64,000 bases of DNA from G026625185 sp963727835 (GTDB lineage Bacteria > Desulfobacterota > WTBG01 > JAGOGO01), in contig CAVSIB010000026.1 of NCBI GenBank assembly GCA_963727835.1, forward strand, positions 13,825 to 77,824. Direction: 5' to 3'. The notes under the pieces were generated by a model, which was given only the letters and a program-made list of their open reading frames with translations, was not told where the DNA came from and ran no database searches. The translations under genes were made by a program, and so were the position numbers. This document shows, piece by piece, positions 28,459 to 38,266 of the stretch (positions are counted from its first letter, which is position 1; the number at the start of each line of letters is the position of its first letter).

Positions 28459-28626
28459 TTGGTCAAAAAAATCTCTGTATTAAATAATCTATTTGACGAA
28501 GATAGTAAAGTAATATGGATTTTTTCTCAAGGAAGTTTAAAGGCAAAAAAGGTAATAATTTGTTTGAAAAAATCTGATGATTTTAATATATTACTCCGGC
28601 AATTAAAAAATAATAATATTATTTAA
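28459..28626 (+). CDS. Possible 55-aa protein, unknown
   Basis: A 55-codon frame opens with TTG and reads VKKISVLNNLFDED, then SKVIWIFSQGSLKAKKVIIC, ending at 28626 only 28 bp before the phosphoesterase gene. It is rich in Lys, Ile, Asn and Leu, as AT-rich random frames also are, and lacks a clear ribosome site. I do not recognise a family. It may be a remnant of a larger gene or not coding. Confidence 0.25.
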   Translation: MVKKISVLNNLFDEDSKVIWIFSQGSLKAKKVIICLKKSDDFNILLRQLKNNNII

Positions 28627-28654
28627 ATAAGATAAGGGGTAAGGGCAAAAAGTA

Positions 28655-29386
28655 GTGAGATACGCCATTCTTTCTGACATCCATGGAAACCTCGAAGCCT
28701 TTGAAGCAGTATTAAAGGACCTAACCGGAAAGGATATTCAAAAACTAATCTTCTTGGGCGACATTGTTGGCTATGGGCCAAACCCAGAAGAATGCATTAC
28801 CCTCCTGCGGGAAAAATTCGACGTCATGATCGCGGGAAATCATGACTGGGCAGTAACAGGAAAAACAGAGATCAATACTTTTAATTCAGTTGCCCGGCAC
28901 GCGATTGAGTGGACCATTGCTCACCTAAGCCCTGATGACAAAAAATTTTTAACCGAGTTACCCCTTCAAAAAGAAGAAGAAGGTTTAACGTTTGTTCATG
29001 CCTCGCCCCTGAATCCTCAGGATTGGGTTTATGTTTTTTCAGGGCATGAAGCTCTGCGGAACCTTCGAGCCGTGAAGAATGACTTATGTTTTGTTGGTCA
29101 TTCTCATATCCCGTCAGTATTCGTGCTCAACGAATTTGGTGAACTCTTTTTTTCTAAAAACTTTACCGAAATCATCCTGGAAGGGACAATCCGTTTTCTA
29201 ATCAACGTGGGCAGCGTGGGCCAGCCCCGGGACGGTTCTTCCCTGGCTTCTTATGGAATCCTTGATATGAAAAAGCGGGTTTTTTATCTTCGGCGGGTAC
29301 GGTATGCTTTCGAAACTACCCAGAAAAAAATTTTATCAGCCGGGCTTCCTTCCATCCTGGCTGAACGTCTGGCTCGGGGTTGGTAA
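28655..29386 (+). CDS. Calcineurin-type metallophosphoesterase
   Basis: The metal-binding motifs are in order: AILSDIHGNLEAF near the N-terminus, FLGDIVGYGPNPEEC, IAGNHDWAV and, near residue 150, CFVGHSHIPSVF, with a late NVGSVGQPRDG block. This is the single-domain family of predicted phosphodiesterases (YfcE-like relatives) with two metal ions. At 243 aa it is normal length. It starts with GTG after AAGGGG/AAGGG. The natural substrate is not predictable. It converges on truA with a one-base gap. Confidence 0.85.
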   Translation: MRYAILSDIHGNLEAFEAVLKDLTGKDIQKLIFLGDIVGYGPNPEECITLLREKFDVMIAGNHDWAVTGKTEINTFNSVARHAIEWTIAHLSPDDKKFLTELPLQKEEEGLTFVHASPLNPQDWVYVFSGHEALRNLRAVKNDLCFVGHSHIPSVFVLNEFGELFFSKNFTEIILEGTIRFLINVGSVGQPRDGSSLASYGILDMKKRVFYLRRVRYAFETTQKKILSAGLPSILAERLARGW

Positions 29387-29387
29387 A

Positions 29388-30122
29388 TTAATAGCAGACT
29401 TCTTTTAAAAACAGACCCTGAGCAGGAGCGGTTTTCCCTGCTTTGGTGCGGTTCCGCGCTTCAACAATCTCCACAAACTCTTGGTGCGACATTTTGCTTT
29501 TCCCCACCTCAACTAATGTTCCAATAATATTGCGGACCATATGGCGCAAGAAAGCATTTGCTTGAATAAAAAAAATCACTTCCGGTCCTTCATGCCGAAA
29601 CGCTACCTCCCTCACCTCCCTTTCGGGAGAAACCTTCTCATGGTCAGCACCTTGGAAGGAGGAAAAATCGTGCCAACCGATTAAGTAAAGCGCGGCCTTG
29701 TGCATCACCTCAACATCTAAGGGCGTCTGTACCCACCACGAATAGCTGCGGTAGAAGACCGAAGGTTGCGATGCATTCCAAATCCGGTATTCATAGATCC
29801 TGCTCTTGGCGCTAAACCGGGCATGAAAGTTTTCTGGTACCTCTTCGATGCTCTTGATCAAGATATCGGCAGGAAGAAGGCTGTTAGCACCTTTAAGCAA
29901 AGCATTCGTATCAAGCGCGGACTCAGTCTTAAAGTTGGCTACCTGCCCTAAAGCGTGGACTCCGCTATCAGTGCGGCCTGAGCCATTCAACCGAATTTTT
30001 TGGTTAAGGATTTGGCTTAGGGCTTTTTCCAAAACATCCTGAATGGTGAGGCCATTCTTCTGGCTTTGCCATCCCTGATAATGGGTGCCATCATATTCGA
30101 TAACCAGTTTTAAGTTGCGCAT
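29388..30122 (-). CDS. truA: tRNA pseudouridine synthase A
   Basis: TruA isomerises uridines 38-40 in the anticodon arm of tRNAs. The catalytic Asp is in NGSGRTDSGVHALGQVANF near residue 52. Other landmarks are NLKLVIEYDGTHYQGWQ at the N-terminus, FHARFSAKSRIYEYRIWN, and FLRHMVRNIIGTLVEVG. At 244 aa the enzyme is complete and unbroken. It lies between the phosphoesterase and a decayed glycosyltransferase. Confidence 0.96.
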   Translation of the reverse strand: MRNLKLVIEYDGTHYQGWQSQKNGLTIQDVLEKALSQILNQKIRLNGSGRTDSGVHALGQVANFKTESALDTNALLKGANSLLPADILIKSIEEVPENFHARFSAKSRIYEYRIWNASQPSVFYRSYSWWVQTPLDVEVMHKAALYLIGWHDFSSFQGADHEKVSPEREVREVAFRHEGPEVIFFIQANAFLRHMVRNIIGTLVEVGKSKMSHQEFVEIVEARNRTKAGKTAPAQGLFLKEVCY

Positions 30123-30149
30123 TGATTCATCTAATAAGTGAGGTGTCCT

Positions 30150-31269
30150 TTACAAAAGCCTTCTTGGAAAAACTTTGGATTTTATAGCACAAGAAGAAAG
30201 AAAGGGCAAGGTTTCAACATGGATTGCTTTTTTTATAAACTCCTTATTAATCCTTGGTAGACCTGCACAGTGAAGGTCGCGCTCTTTTTTTTCAGAGTAG
30301 TTTTGGCGGGCGAGGCTTTTACTCTCCTCTCCCATCTTTTTTCGCAAGGAAGGATTACGCGCGAGCTCTATCGCTCGCTGTGTTAATGCGTGCTGATCCT
30401 CAACCGAGAAAATAAAACCATTTATATTTTCTTGGACCAAAGCCAGATTCCCTTCCGCGCTGCTTGCCAGTATCGGGAGGCCCTCAGCCATAGCCTCAAG
30501 GATGGCTCCGGACATGCCCTCATGAAACGAGGTGTTCACCAATACATCAGCGGCCCGCATTAATTCCCGCACTTCAAGCGGCGAGAGCCCGCCGAGGGAG
30601 CGGAAACAGCTTAGGTTTTCGCTTAATGCAAAGACTCGATCAGCCTCTTCCTTATCCATGACTGGGCCAAGATGAAGAAGGACAACTTCTGGCACCTGCT
30701 TTTTCACTTCGTAAAAAACCTTGATTGCCAAAGGAATATTTTTTACTGGTCGAATCCCGCCTGCCATTAAAAAAACTATTTTCCCTTGCCCTATTCCGAT
30801 ACTTTGTTCGAACCGTGCTCCGGTCTTCGCGACTCTTCGAGGGGAGATATTCCTTGCGGGATGATATGAATTTTATTTTTAAGCATCGGAAGAGAGGCAG
30901 AGAGCGAAATGGCGGCTGCTTCATGAAATACAATTAATGCATCGGCGTTTTCCAGGTTTTCTTTGATACGCACGGGAGGATCATTTATTCCACACCAGGG
31001 GGTATAGTCAGTGCCGGTCAGCGTGATCACCCAAGGAGCTCGAAGCCGGTTTTCAGATGCTTCATCCATTGGGATGTCCGTTCGGCATTAAAGCTATGGA
31101 TAATTTGGGGTGAAAACTGCATCACCTGCTCAGGCTTGTCTTTATTGGAATTAAAAAGAGCAACTTCATAGCCTCGTTTGACCAAACCCTTCTGCAGGCG
31201 GTCAGCTAAAACGCTGTTTCCGCAATAATCCGGAAAAGTAAATGGACTTACGAGAGCAAGCTTAATCAT
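30150..31269 (-). pseudogene. Glycosyltransferase (GT4-type), multiple frameshifts
   Basis: Joined frames give a GT-B glycosyltransferase. The first (31269 to about 31030) has LALVSPFTFPDYCGNSVLADRLQKGLVKRGYEVALF. The second has RAPWVITLTGTDYTPW, NADALIVFHEAAA and IHIIPQGI. The third has MAGGIRPVKNIPLAIKVFYEV and VLVNTSFHEGMSGAILEAMAEGLPILAS, which carries the E-x7-E sugar-nucleotide motif. Two frameshifts lie near 31050 and 30780, and the 3' end looks shifted as well. It sits beside a ChbG/HpnK-like deacetylase and another glycosyltransferase, suggesting a small glycan or glycolipid cluster now partly lost. Confidence 0.8.
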
Positions 31270-31273
31270 AGAG

Positions 31274-32104
31274 CTATAGGTCGTGATACGAGATGAGGTT
31301 AATATTCTTATGCCTTATGGCTTTGAGCACTTCCGGATGGGTGAGGGCCACAAGCTCCTTTTCATGCTGTGACCATGCAGTTTGTGGTAATGGCATGGCG
31401 CGGTATCCTGGGTGACACATTAATTCGGTAATACCCGGAGGAAGGTTACGAAAAAATTTTCGGAGCGATTCAATGTCAGCAACCCGAGGTAACTGAATCC
31501 CGGCAAAATGCTCCGGAAAAAGAAGATCAAAAGATTTAAACACAAGATATGCCCGCTTGGCAAGTAAGCCGAAAAAATATTTCTTGAAGGCTTTGGGCTG
31601 AAAATAATGCTTGGGGTTTTGGAATTTCTCCAGCGGCAACCGGATTTTTTTTATGTTAAAATCCCGCGCCAGACGCGCCACTACTCCCGCGATCTGGGGA
31701 AAGATATGAAGGTGGTTATTTCCGTCAAGGTGATCAGGGGAAATGCCTAATTTTCGCAAACGAGAAATCTGAGCGGCAAACTCCTCTTCAACTTCCTTGA
31801 GGTTATACTGATGAAGCAAGGCTCGGCGCCAGGCATTTTTCTTTTTAAAAAATTGATTGCTTTCATCGACCAGGGATGTAGTTCGCCTGGTTATGGGCGC
31901 GCCTTTGGTGAGGTTAAGGTGAATGCCGATTCGGGTGCCAAATACGGTCTTAAGCTTTGCCACGCTCTCTGCGTTAAAAGGTAAATTAGCAATCACTGAG
32001 ACACTGGTAGCAATGCCTTTTCCCCCGGCCTCTAAAATGCCTCGGTTTCGCTCCTCATCCGAATTAAAATCATCAGCATTGACGATTAGGTTTCGGGTGA
32101 CCAT
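31274..32104 (-). CDS. YdjC/ChbG/HpnK-like carbohydrate deacetylase
   Basis: The family removes N-acetyl groups from sugars with a metal held by Asp and His residues. Seen are the starting motif LIVNADDFNSDEERNRGILEA, IGIHLNLTKGAPI, HLDGNNHLHIFPQIAG and the late TELMCHPGYR. The 276-aa length fits. HpnK acts in hopanoid side-chain formation and ChbG in chitooligosaccharide use; the context of two glycosyltransferases favours glycolipid or polysaccharide tailoring, but this is inference. It is three bases from the gene upstream, likely the same transcript. Confidence 0.78.
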   Translation of the reverse strand: MVTRNLIVNADDFNSDEERNRGILEAGGKGIATSVSVIANLPFNAESVAKLKTVFGTRIGIHLNLTKGAPITRRTTSLVDESNQFFKKKNAWRRALLHQYNLKEVEEEFAAQISRLRKLGISPDHLDGNNHLHIFPQIAGVVARLARDFNIKKIRLPLEKFQNPKHYFQPKAFKKYFFGLLAKRAYLVFKSFDLLFPEHFAGIQLPRVADIESLRKFFRNLPPGITELMCHPGYRAMPLPQTAWSQHEKELVALTHPEVLKAIRHKNINLISYHDL

Positions 32105-32107
32105 TAT

Positions 32108-33043
32108 TTAACGCTTACTTCCTTCCAGGCCAAATTGAAAAAAAGGAATATACTTTTGCGCTTGCGTGTCCCAGGTCCACTTTTCTTCAATGGTTTTTCT
32201 CGCCTGCCTTCCCATTTCAATCCGCACATCTTCTCTGTCTCGAAGCCTTGTCACTGCCTCGCGAATCGCTGGTATCGTGCGCTCAATCAGAATCCCGTTT
32301 ACACCATCCGAAATTAATTCTGGAGCAACTCCCACGCGCGTTGAAATAACCGGCACCGCGCAGGCTGAAGCTTCTAAAATCGGATGGGGGCCACCTTCGG
32401 TGCGGCTGGCACAGATATAGGTATCAAGCCCCTGATAAAAATGCACCATTTCTTCATGGGTTCGCCAGAAGGTTTCCCGGTCAGCCATTTTGAATGTGAC
32501 CCCTGAGAGGGCCTTCAGTGCCGGGAGGATAAAGTCTTCAATTCCCCGTTTTCCCGGATGGTTTGTTCGTGAGCCAGACCATCCGAGGATAAGTTTCCCC
32601 GGAGGAGAAGAAACTGTTCCTCCTGGCCGCGGATGAAACAACTGGTGGTCAACCCCATGAGGGGTGTGGAATAAAGCTGGGTGGAGGTTTTTAAAAATAT
32701 CAAATAGCATGAGTGAAGGCACATTGAGGGCTTTGAATTGCTGTAAAAATTCTATGGTCTCTGAAGAAGGGGGAAGTCCCTGGCCCCCATCCCATTTAAA
32801 GTGACAGCGGATTCCGGTAATCGTATTTTTGGGGAGCTTACGCTTAAGTCCTGCCTGCTTCACTTGAGGGAAGTCGGTAAGGTAAAGAAGGTCAAAATTC
32901 CCTTCCCTGATTTTTTCTTCAGCATTTTGATTAAAGGCTTTTTCAAACTCAAAGAGGTGGTTTAGGCGCTGAATAACATTATCCGCCGCGCGCTCCAAAG
33001 CCCAGCCTGGAACATCAGGGATTATGAGAATTTTTGGTTTCAT
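32108..33043 (-). CDS. Glycosyltransferase, GT4 family
   Basis: The C-terminal Rossmann half has LILGWSGSRTNHPGKRGIEDFILPAL, GLDTYICASRTEGGPHPILEASACAVPVISTRVGVAPELISDGVNG (the sugar-nucleotide block), and a final REAVTRLRDREDVRIEMG. The N-terminal half (about residues 1-145) is the acceptor domain. At 311 aa it is shorter than most of the family. It heads a leftward group with the deacetylase and a broken glycosyltransferase. Donor and acceptor are unknown. Confidence 0.85.
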   Translation of the reverse strand: MKPKILIIPDVPGWALERAADNVIQRLNHLFEFEKAFNQNAEEKIREGNFDLLYLTDFPQVKQAGLKRKLPKNTITGIRCHFKWDGGQGLPPSSETIEFLQQFKALNVPSLMLFDIFKNLHPALFHTPHGVDHQLFHPRPGGTVSSPPGKLILGWSGSRTNHPGKRGIEDFILPALKALSGVTFKMADRETFWRTHEEMVHFYQGLDTYICASRTEGGPHPILEASACAVPVISTRVGVAPELISDGVNGILIERTIPAIREAVTRLRDREDVRIEMGRQARKTIEEKWTWDTQAQKYIPFFQFGLEGSKR

Positions 33044-33515
33044 AAAAGCATGCTCATTTAAAAAGATTTGGAGATCGTTTTAAGCCTATTGTAACCTAAA
33101 TTTAGCAATGTTCAACCCTGTCTCGAGGGCACGTTGAAGCGGTCATTTTGGACGGAATCCAGAGAAGCGTTAGCAAAGTTCCCTTTTCCCGGATCCTCGC
33201 CTTTGACGGAAGATTATGCTTCACAAAGCTTCAGGAAGTCCCCAAGTTTTTTAATTGTTAGGTCCAAATCATTTTGATAGCATTACAAAAAAAGCTAATA
33301 ATTTGGTGAAATTGTTTTTGCTTTTTAACTCCCCGGAGCTTGTTTGCTGCCGGGTTCTCTTTATATCATTCCCGCGAAAAATGGAATCCGAGGGGCTGAA
33401 TGCCCCCGAATCACGTTCGAGGCAGGCTCATTAATGACCGGAATTAGTTATTGACCATGAATCGTGTACTGTCTCATAGCGGGATAGACACTATTAGGCA
33501 GGTAGTTTTATTGAG
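33044..33515. other. Intergenic region with a CATTCCCGCG repeat fragment
   Basis: No gene seen. Around 33366 the sequence CATTCCCGCGAAA resembles the core of the MITE-like element at 1203-1348, but no matching terminal repeats were found, and a GAGGGGC/GCCCCC pair just after may fold. The rest has no recognised feature. Confidence 0.35.
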
Positions 33516-33834
33516 ATGAAAAAGACGTTCACCATTGCTGCATTTTCGTCGTCCTGAATATTACGAAAACTTACTCAAGAGTCTGTTTCGAAATAATATT
33601 GGGTTGTTTGAGATCTTTGTTCAAATTGACCCGTCTGATGTTGTTGCTGAGATGAAAAATTTAACCGCTCAGTATTTGAAGGGAACACATTGCACCATTA
33701 CGGTAAACGATGTGAGGGGGCAAGGGAAATCCATTTTAATCCTGGATGAGGTCTTTTCTCAAGGCTTAAGAGTGAGTGTGTATTTAGAAGAAGACATAGT
33801 GATTTCGCCGGGCGTGATGGACTTGGCGGAATGA
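33516..33834 (+). pseudogene. Glycosyltransferase (GT-A-like) N-terminal fragment
   Basis: MKKTFTIAA from an ATG at 33516 is followed, after a one-base shift, by FRRPEYYENLLKSLFRNNIG, IFVQIDPSD and VYLEEDIVISPGVMDLAE. This is the order of a GT-A nucleotide-sugar transferase, where the D/E-D-D-like metal site is LEEDIV. The frame stops at 33834 and a further piece of about nine codons continues in another frame. The C-terminal two thirds of such an enzyme are missing, so this is a fragment. Confidence 0.55.
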
Positions 33835-33965
33835 TAAGCTGAGTTCGGCCAGTTTGCCGGGTTAACTGCACAGCCGGAGCAGGTACAGGAAATCAAAAAT
33901 AGCCCTGCAACAAAAATACTTGTGACAAAATTTTTCGCTAAAATTTTGGATTTTATTAAAACCAT
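33759..33965 (-). CDS. Possible short lipoprotein, 68 aa
   Basis: An ATG directly after the AsmA-like stop, with GGAG upstream, opens a frame with a basic start (KSKILAKNF). A hydrophobic stretch, SIFVAGLFLISC, ends in an L-x-S-C lipobox. The mature part is short and Ser/Pro-rich. The 3' end overlaps the glycosyltransferase fragment on the other strand. This could be a real small lipoprotein or a chance frame. Confidence 0.3.
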   Translation of the reverse strand: MVLIKSKILAKNFVTSIFVAGLFLISCTCSGCAVNPANWPNSAYHSAKSITPGEITMSSSKYTLTLKP

Positions 33966-36799
33966 CTAAGCTCCGTCAAGATCACGGGAAGAATTGTTAG
34001 AGGGGTTAAAAAAATCTTTAAAAAATTTTTTCGCCTTAGGAAATTTTACGGACACTTTCGGCTTTTGTACTGTACCCTTAATATGAATCGGTATGGTAAC
34101 ATCGCTGTCGCTGAGAAAAGATAAAAATTTTTGCGCATCTTTGCCCAGAAAATTTTTAAGAGAATCTCCAGTAACTGAATAGTTAATCGGGTTCCCCTTT
34201 TTTTCAGGATCGTAGACAAGGGAAGTCCAACCTTTAAGCTCCAGCGAGAGGTCCTTACTGTTTATTTTGAGAGTATCATTATAAATTTTCCCGTCTCCCA
34301 AGTGAAAGAGTGTCAGAATCTGATCAAAACGGATCTCTCGGATTTTCCTAAAACCTTCAATATCTCGCTTAAGGCGCCCTCACTTTGAACGGACACATCA
34401 TGCAAACTAATTTTTCCAGTGCCCACGATACTCGTGCTTATCTCTTGTTCCCAATCAGCCCCCTTCCAGGAGGTCTGGAAAGAAAAAAATCCTTTTCCGG
34501 AAAGCAGAGTATAGCGGGAGCCGATAGGAATAACGTAACCCAACATAGTTTGTTCTTTAGATAGTTCAATGTCTTTTCCTTGCCCACTTAATTTCATTAC
34601 GGGGCGCTTTTGCCTTAAATCAATAGTGCCCTGAACTGTTGAGGGGCCATTATTCAGAAGGCCTCCCAAAGCCAAACGGAGAATACTTTTATTGAGCGTA
34701 AATTCCGTACTTTTAAGATTCTGAATTGTGCCGAGGCCTTGGTAGCTCATAGCATCTAAAAATACGGTGCCATTTCCGGTCCAAGAGGAAAGAACTGGTT
34801 TGCGTTCAGCAGGCTTCAAATTCCCTTCAGCAGCAAAGGCTAAGCTTCCCTTTCCATGAAGGATCATTTTTTTTGGAAAGACATCCTTCCATTCTTTTTG
34901 GAATTCTTCTAAGGCAAGAACGAGTTTTCCTTCGCATTTCGCAAAAGGATTTTGGGAAATTTGAGTAATGGTTCCCCGGCCATTAAATTTTAAGCAAGGA
35001 GATTCAGCCGTGAGGGCAGTGAAGGTAAGAGTGTCTTGCTCTGGAGAGTAGATAAAGTTATGCGTGACTTTAAGTTTGGGTAGCAAAGGAAGATTGTGAT
35101 CCCCCTTCACAACCAGCGAATTTTTTAGATTTCCTTTAATGGTAAAGTCAGAGGAGGACTCTCCTTCACTCGGGAAACCTCGAGGGAGTACATCGAGAAG
35201 TTGTTTTTTTAGCTCAGCAAGCTTTAATGAAAGAGTGCCTTCCACGTCTATATCACTTTGCCCATCCACAGCACCCTTAATTTCCCCGGATAAGGATTTC
35301 CCTCGAATGAGTAAGGATGTTATCGTAAACCGATTTTCTTTAAGGTTGCACAAGACGTCTGGAAAAATTCGAAGCGTTTCTTCCTGAAAAGGCCGCCCTT
35401 TGAGAGCGGGGTGTTCGATGCTCAAACCTCTAACAACGGCAGCTCCTTTAAGATTAAACTCTTTTGCAGATCCAGTTCCCGAGAGAGATAGCTGGGTTAT
35501 GCCGGAAAGGTTAAGATCAGGTAGGAGGTGAAAAAAATTTCTCAGAATGTGGACAACCTCATTTAGGTCCCCAGTTCCTGAGAGCGTGAGGTTGCCATAA
35601 GGGGCCTTTTGAAAATTGTTGATTGTCCCGGAAAGAGAAAGCTTAAGAAAGTCACTATTGAGATCAAAAAGTTTAACTTTAATCTCGTGGGTAGGAAAGT
35701 TAAATAAAACCTCTTGAGAAGAATCAATGCGAGGTTGCGCAAGGGGGGGCGGTTGGAAAGCTCCTCCGGCTATGGACACATTGGTCAGCTGGGTTGCACC
35801 CGTTATTGCAATAAGAGAATCAAAATTTCCCCGGGCTTCTAAGGATGACCGAAGGTTGCCTTTCCAAGAATACCCAGGAGGAAAACCCAGGACCCCGGCT
35901 AACACCTGAGAAAGTTTGTCTAAGTCAAAAGAACAGACTAGGCGTCCTCCGGTTGCCTCGGTGGAGGAGGTGTTAAATTTGTCTAAGTCAAAAAATCCTT
36001 CCACATGGCCAAAGCCTGCTTCCATGGTGAGTGTCCCTCGGGCCTTGGGGAGGTTCATTTTTTCTTTGGAAAAGAAAAGGGCTGAACCGCTTATTCTTAA
36101 TGGCTCAGGGGGGTTGTTGTTAAGTATGACCGTGCCTTGCAAAAGAAACTTTATTGGTTTCGCAAGGGAACGAACACTTAAATCAGCAGAAAATTGTTTT
36201 ATCTGAGTAGTCGTATTAAGACGCTGATCAATAAAGGTAAAAACACCTTCCGTGATATGAGCGTTGAGAAACAGCGCAGAAAAGCCTTTATAGATACTGG
36301 AGTTCTTTTTTGGCCGTGGGGCAAGGGATTCATTTGGCGTAAGCGGAGAAGATTCTTTATCGGCAAGGCCAGTCCTCTCCTGGGGGAGAGATGCGACGCG
36401 ATCGTCTCCCCGTATTTTTCCCGTTTTGTCTCTTATGATCGTTAACGCTATTCCCTTGATCGTTAAAGAGGTAGCCTTGAATTTTCTTGCCAATAAGGCT
36501 CGCCAGTCGGGCAGGAGTTGAACAGAATGAAGCACGAGCAAAGGTGATCGGTCTTGATTTGTGATGTTTAGCTGAGAGATAGAAAACCCATCTTTCCAGG
36601 AGAAGGCCAGAGTCTCCATCACAACCGGTCTTTTAAAAGCCTTGGCCAAATACAGCGAGGCTTTCTCACGTGCACGGTCTGAAGACAAAAGTGGAGGGAG
36701 AATAAAATATAAGATGATAATAAAGATAAAAACAAAAATAAAAAGACGGAGACCCCAGTGCAAAACCTGTCTTATTAAGAGTTCATTCTTCATCGTCAA
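33966..36799 (-). pseudogene. AsmA-like protein, one frameshift near the 3' end
   Basis: The N-terminus has one membrane anchor (LFIFVFIFIIILYFILPPLL), and the remaining 800 residues are long beta-rich repeats typical of AsmA/TamB-like, bridge-type lipid transfer proteins. The main frame ends at 34313 (GKSERSVLIRF), and the other frame continues from about 34365 with FRKIREIRFDQILTLFHLGDGKIYND, ending at 33966. The C-terminal block is the conserved AsmA end. A single base change would restore a protein of about 940 aa. AsmA-like proteins are thought to move phospholipids to the outer membrane, but this member's role is inference. Confidence 0.75.
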
Positions 36800-37517
36800 T
36801 CACAAAGTCGGGATAAAGCTTTTTCACACACTCTGGGCAAAGGCCGTGGGTAAAGGTAGCATCAGAATGTTCTCTGATGTAAGCTTCAATTTGTTTCCAG
36901 TACCCGCTATCATCGCGAATCTTTTTACACGAGGCACAGATGGGCAACAATCCGCTCAATGTCTTAACCTTGGCAATGGCCTCCTGAAGTTCTTCGAGGG
37001 TTTGCTGCAGTTCCTGGATGAGAAATTTTCTTTCCTCTTCAGCCTGCTTGTGCTCAGTAATATCATTGCCAACACTAAGAATCCCCGTGAGGTTCCCGTG
37101 CTCATCTAAAATCGCTTTATTAGTCCAGGCAATCCAGACTCGCTCGCCGTTTCGACGGATGTTTTCATTTTCGTTGTTTTTAAATTTTTCAGGATAGAGC
37201 ATAAGGTCTTTCCTCATTTGTGCGAGGTCACGGCCCGTGGTTTCGGTTTTAGGTACAATCGTTTCCAAAAGATTTTTGCCGACAATTTCCTCTTCCGTAT
37301 AGCCAAAAAAATTTTGGGCAAATTCATTAAAGAAGGTGATTCGTCCCTGAGTATCAGACCGGAGGATAATACTGTTGGCATTTTCTACCAGTTCCCGGTA
37401 CTTCTCCTCGTGTTTTTGCAATGCCTCTTCTTTTACATTGAGCATTGCTGACCGGGGGGCAAAACGATCCTCGGTTTGCTTCTCCACCTGCAGGTTCTCC
37501 AAATTTTTTGATCCCAT
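36783..37517 (-). CDS. PAS-domain protein with a C-terminal Cys4-like module
   Basis: Residues 36-160 form a PAS fold: YRELVENANSIILRSDTQGRITFFNEFAQNFFGYTEEEIVGKN, then the PAC part GNLTGILSVGNDITEHK. A coiled coil follows (about 160-190). The end has LPICASCKKIRDDSGYW and HGLCPECVKKLYPDF, a C-x2-C...C-x2-C pattern that may bind zinc or another metal. There is no kinase or other output domain, so this type acts through partners. AGGAAG precedes the ATG at 37517. The gene overlaps the AsmA-like start by 17 bases and sits against the rmuC remnant, whose tail runs into its beginning. Confidence 0.75.
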   Translation of the reverse strand: MGSKNLENLQVEKQTEDRFAPRSAMLNVKEEALQKHEEKYRELVENANSIILRSDTQGRITFFNEFAQNFFGYTEEEIVGKNLLETIVPKTETTGRDLAQMRKDLMLYPEKFKNNENENIRRNGERVWIAWTNKAILDEHGNLTGILSVGNDITEHKQAEEERKFLIQELQQTLEELQEAIAKVKTLSGLLPICASCKKIRDDSGYWKQIEAYIREHSDATFTHGLCPECVKKLYPDFVIDDEE

Positions 37518-38072
37518 ATTCTTCCTTTTTGGGCATCTTCGATTCGCTTACCCAAGGTTTCAAGTTTGTTACAGAACTCATCCCAATGCTTTTTAAACCG
37601 TCCCAATAATGAGAGGATCTCGCGGAGGGTTTTTCTAAAGCAAAATGTTCAACCGCCTGCCGAATCACAGCCAGAACTGCAAAAAGAGTTATGGGCGAAC
37701 AAAATACCACCTGGTTTTTAATACCGTTTTCTAAGATCGAGCTATCCTGTTCATGAATAAAAGCATAGACCTGTTCATTGGAATAAACAAAAGCACACAA
37801 TCAACCGTGTTATCATCCGGGTTGATGTATTCTCGTGTGGTCACCTCCTTGACCCGGGCTTTTGCGTTATTTAAGAAAGCTGTGCGGTATTTGGCCTTGT
37901 CCACCTCGGACTGTGTCTCCAGGTATTTGAGGTAGTTATCCAGAGGGAATTTAACATCCATATTGAGCTTAAGGTTATTCAGCAAGAGGAACATAAAGTC
38001 AGAGAAGTAAAGCAGGGGGGATAATATATCCCCTCGCGTTAATAGCTTGGATTGGAATAAGTCACCTCGCAT
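37518..38072 (-). pseudogene. rmuC: RmuC remnant (5' truncated, frameshifted)
   Basis: RmuC limits DNA rearrangement at palindromes. One frame (to 37731) reads GDILSPLLYFSDFMFLLLNN, then MDVKFPLDNYLKYLETQ and KEVTTREYINPDDNTVDCVLLFIP. The next (about 37800 to 37630) reads QVYAFIHEQDSSIL, NQVVFCSPITLFAVLAVIRQAVEHF. A third gives LLGRFKKHWDEFCNKLETLGKRIEDA. These are the family landmarks. The N-terminal coiled-coil half is absent, so the piece is a remnant; the tail merges with the PAS gene start. Confidence 0.75.
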
Positions 38073-38188
38073 TTCCTTAATTCCAAGAAATTTTTATAAA
38101 AATACCATAAGCTTTTCCCTAGGTCAACCTCTTCTCTTTGCGAGGATTTCTTGTTTAAATTTTCATTTCAGGCAAATTAAAATAAACA

Positions 38189-38220
38189 TTGACTTGAACA
38201 CAAATTATTTGTATACAAAT
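38189..38220 (+). promoter_or_regulatory. Promoter and palindromic operator of the marR gene
   Basis: TTGACT (38189-38194) and TATACA (38212-38217) with a 17-bp spacer form a good promoter about 50 bp before the marR ATG. The perfect 14-bp palindrome ATTTGTATACAAAT (38207-38220) covers the -10 box. This is a typical position for autorepression by a MarR-type dimer. Confidence 0.7.
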
Positions 38221-38266
38221 TAAACAGAGGGTTAACCATTCATATTTTAATCAGAAAGAAAGAAAA

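Noticed and set aside
33840..33965. tRNA or CRISPR candidates in the intergenic regions
   Set aside because: No cloverleaf, T-loop GTTCGAATC-type sequence in a fitting context, or regularly spaced repeats were found anywhere in the window by eye; this is not proof of absence.
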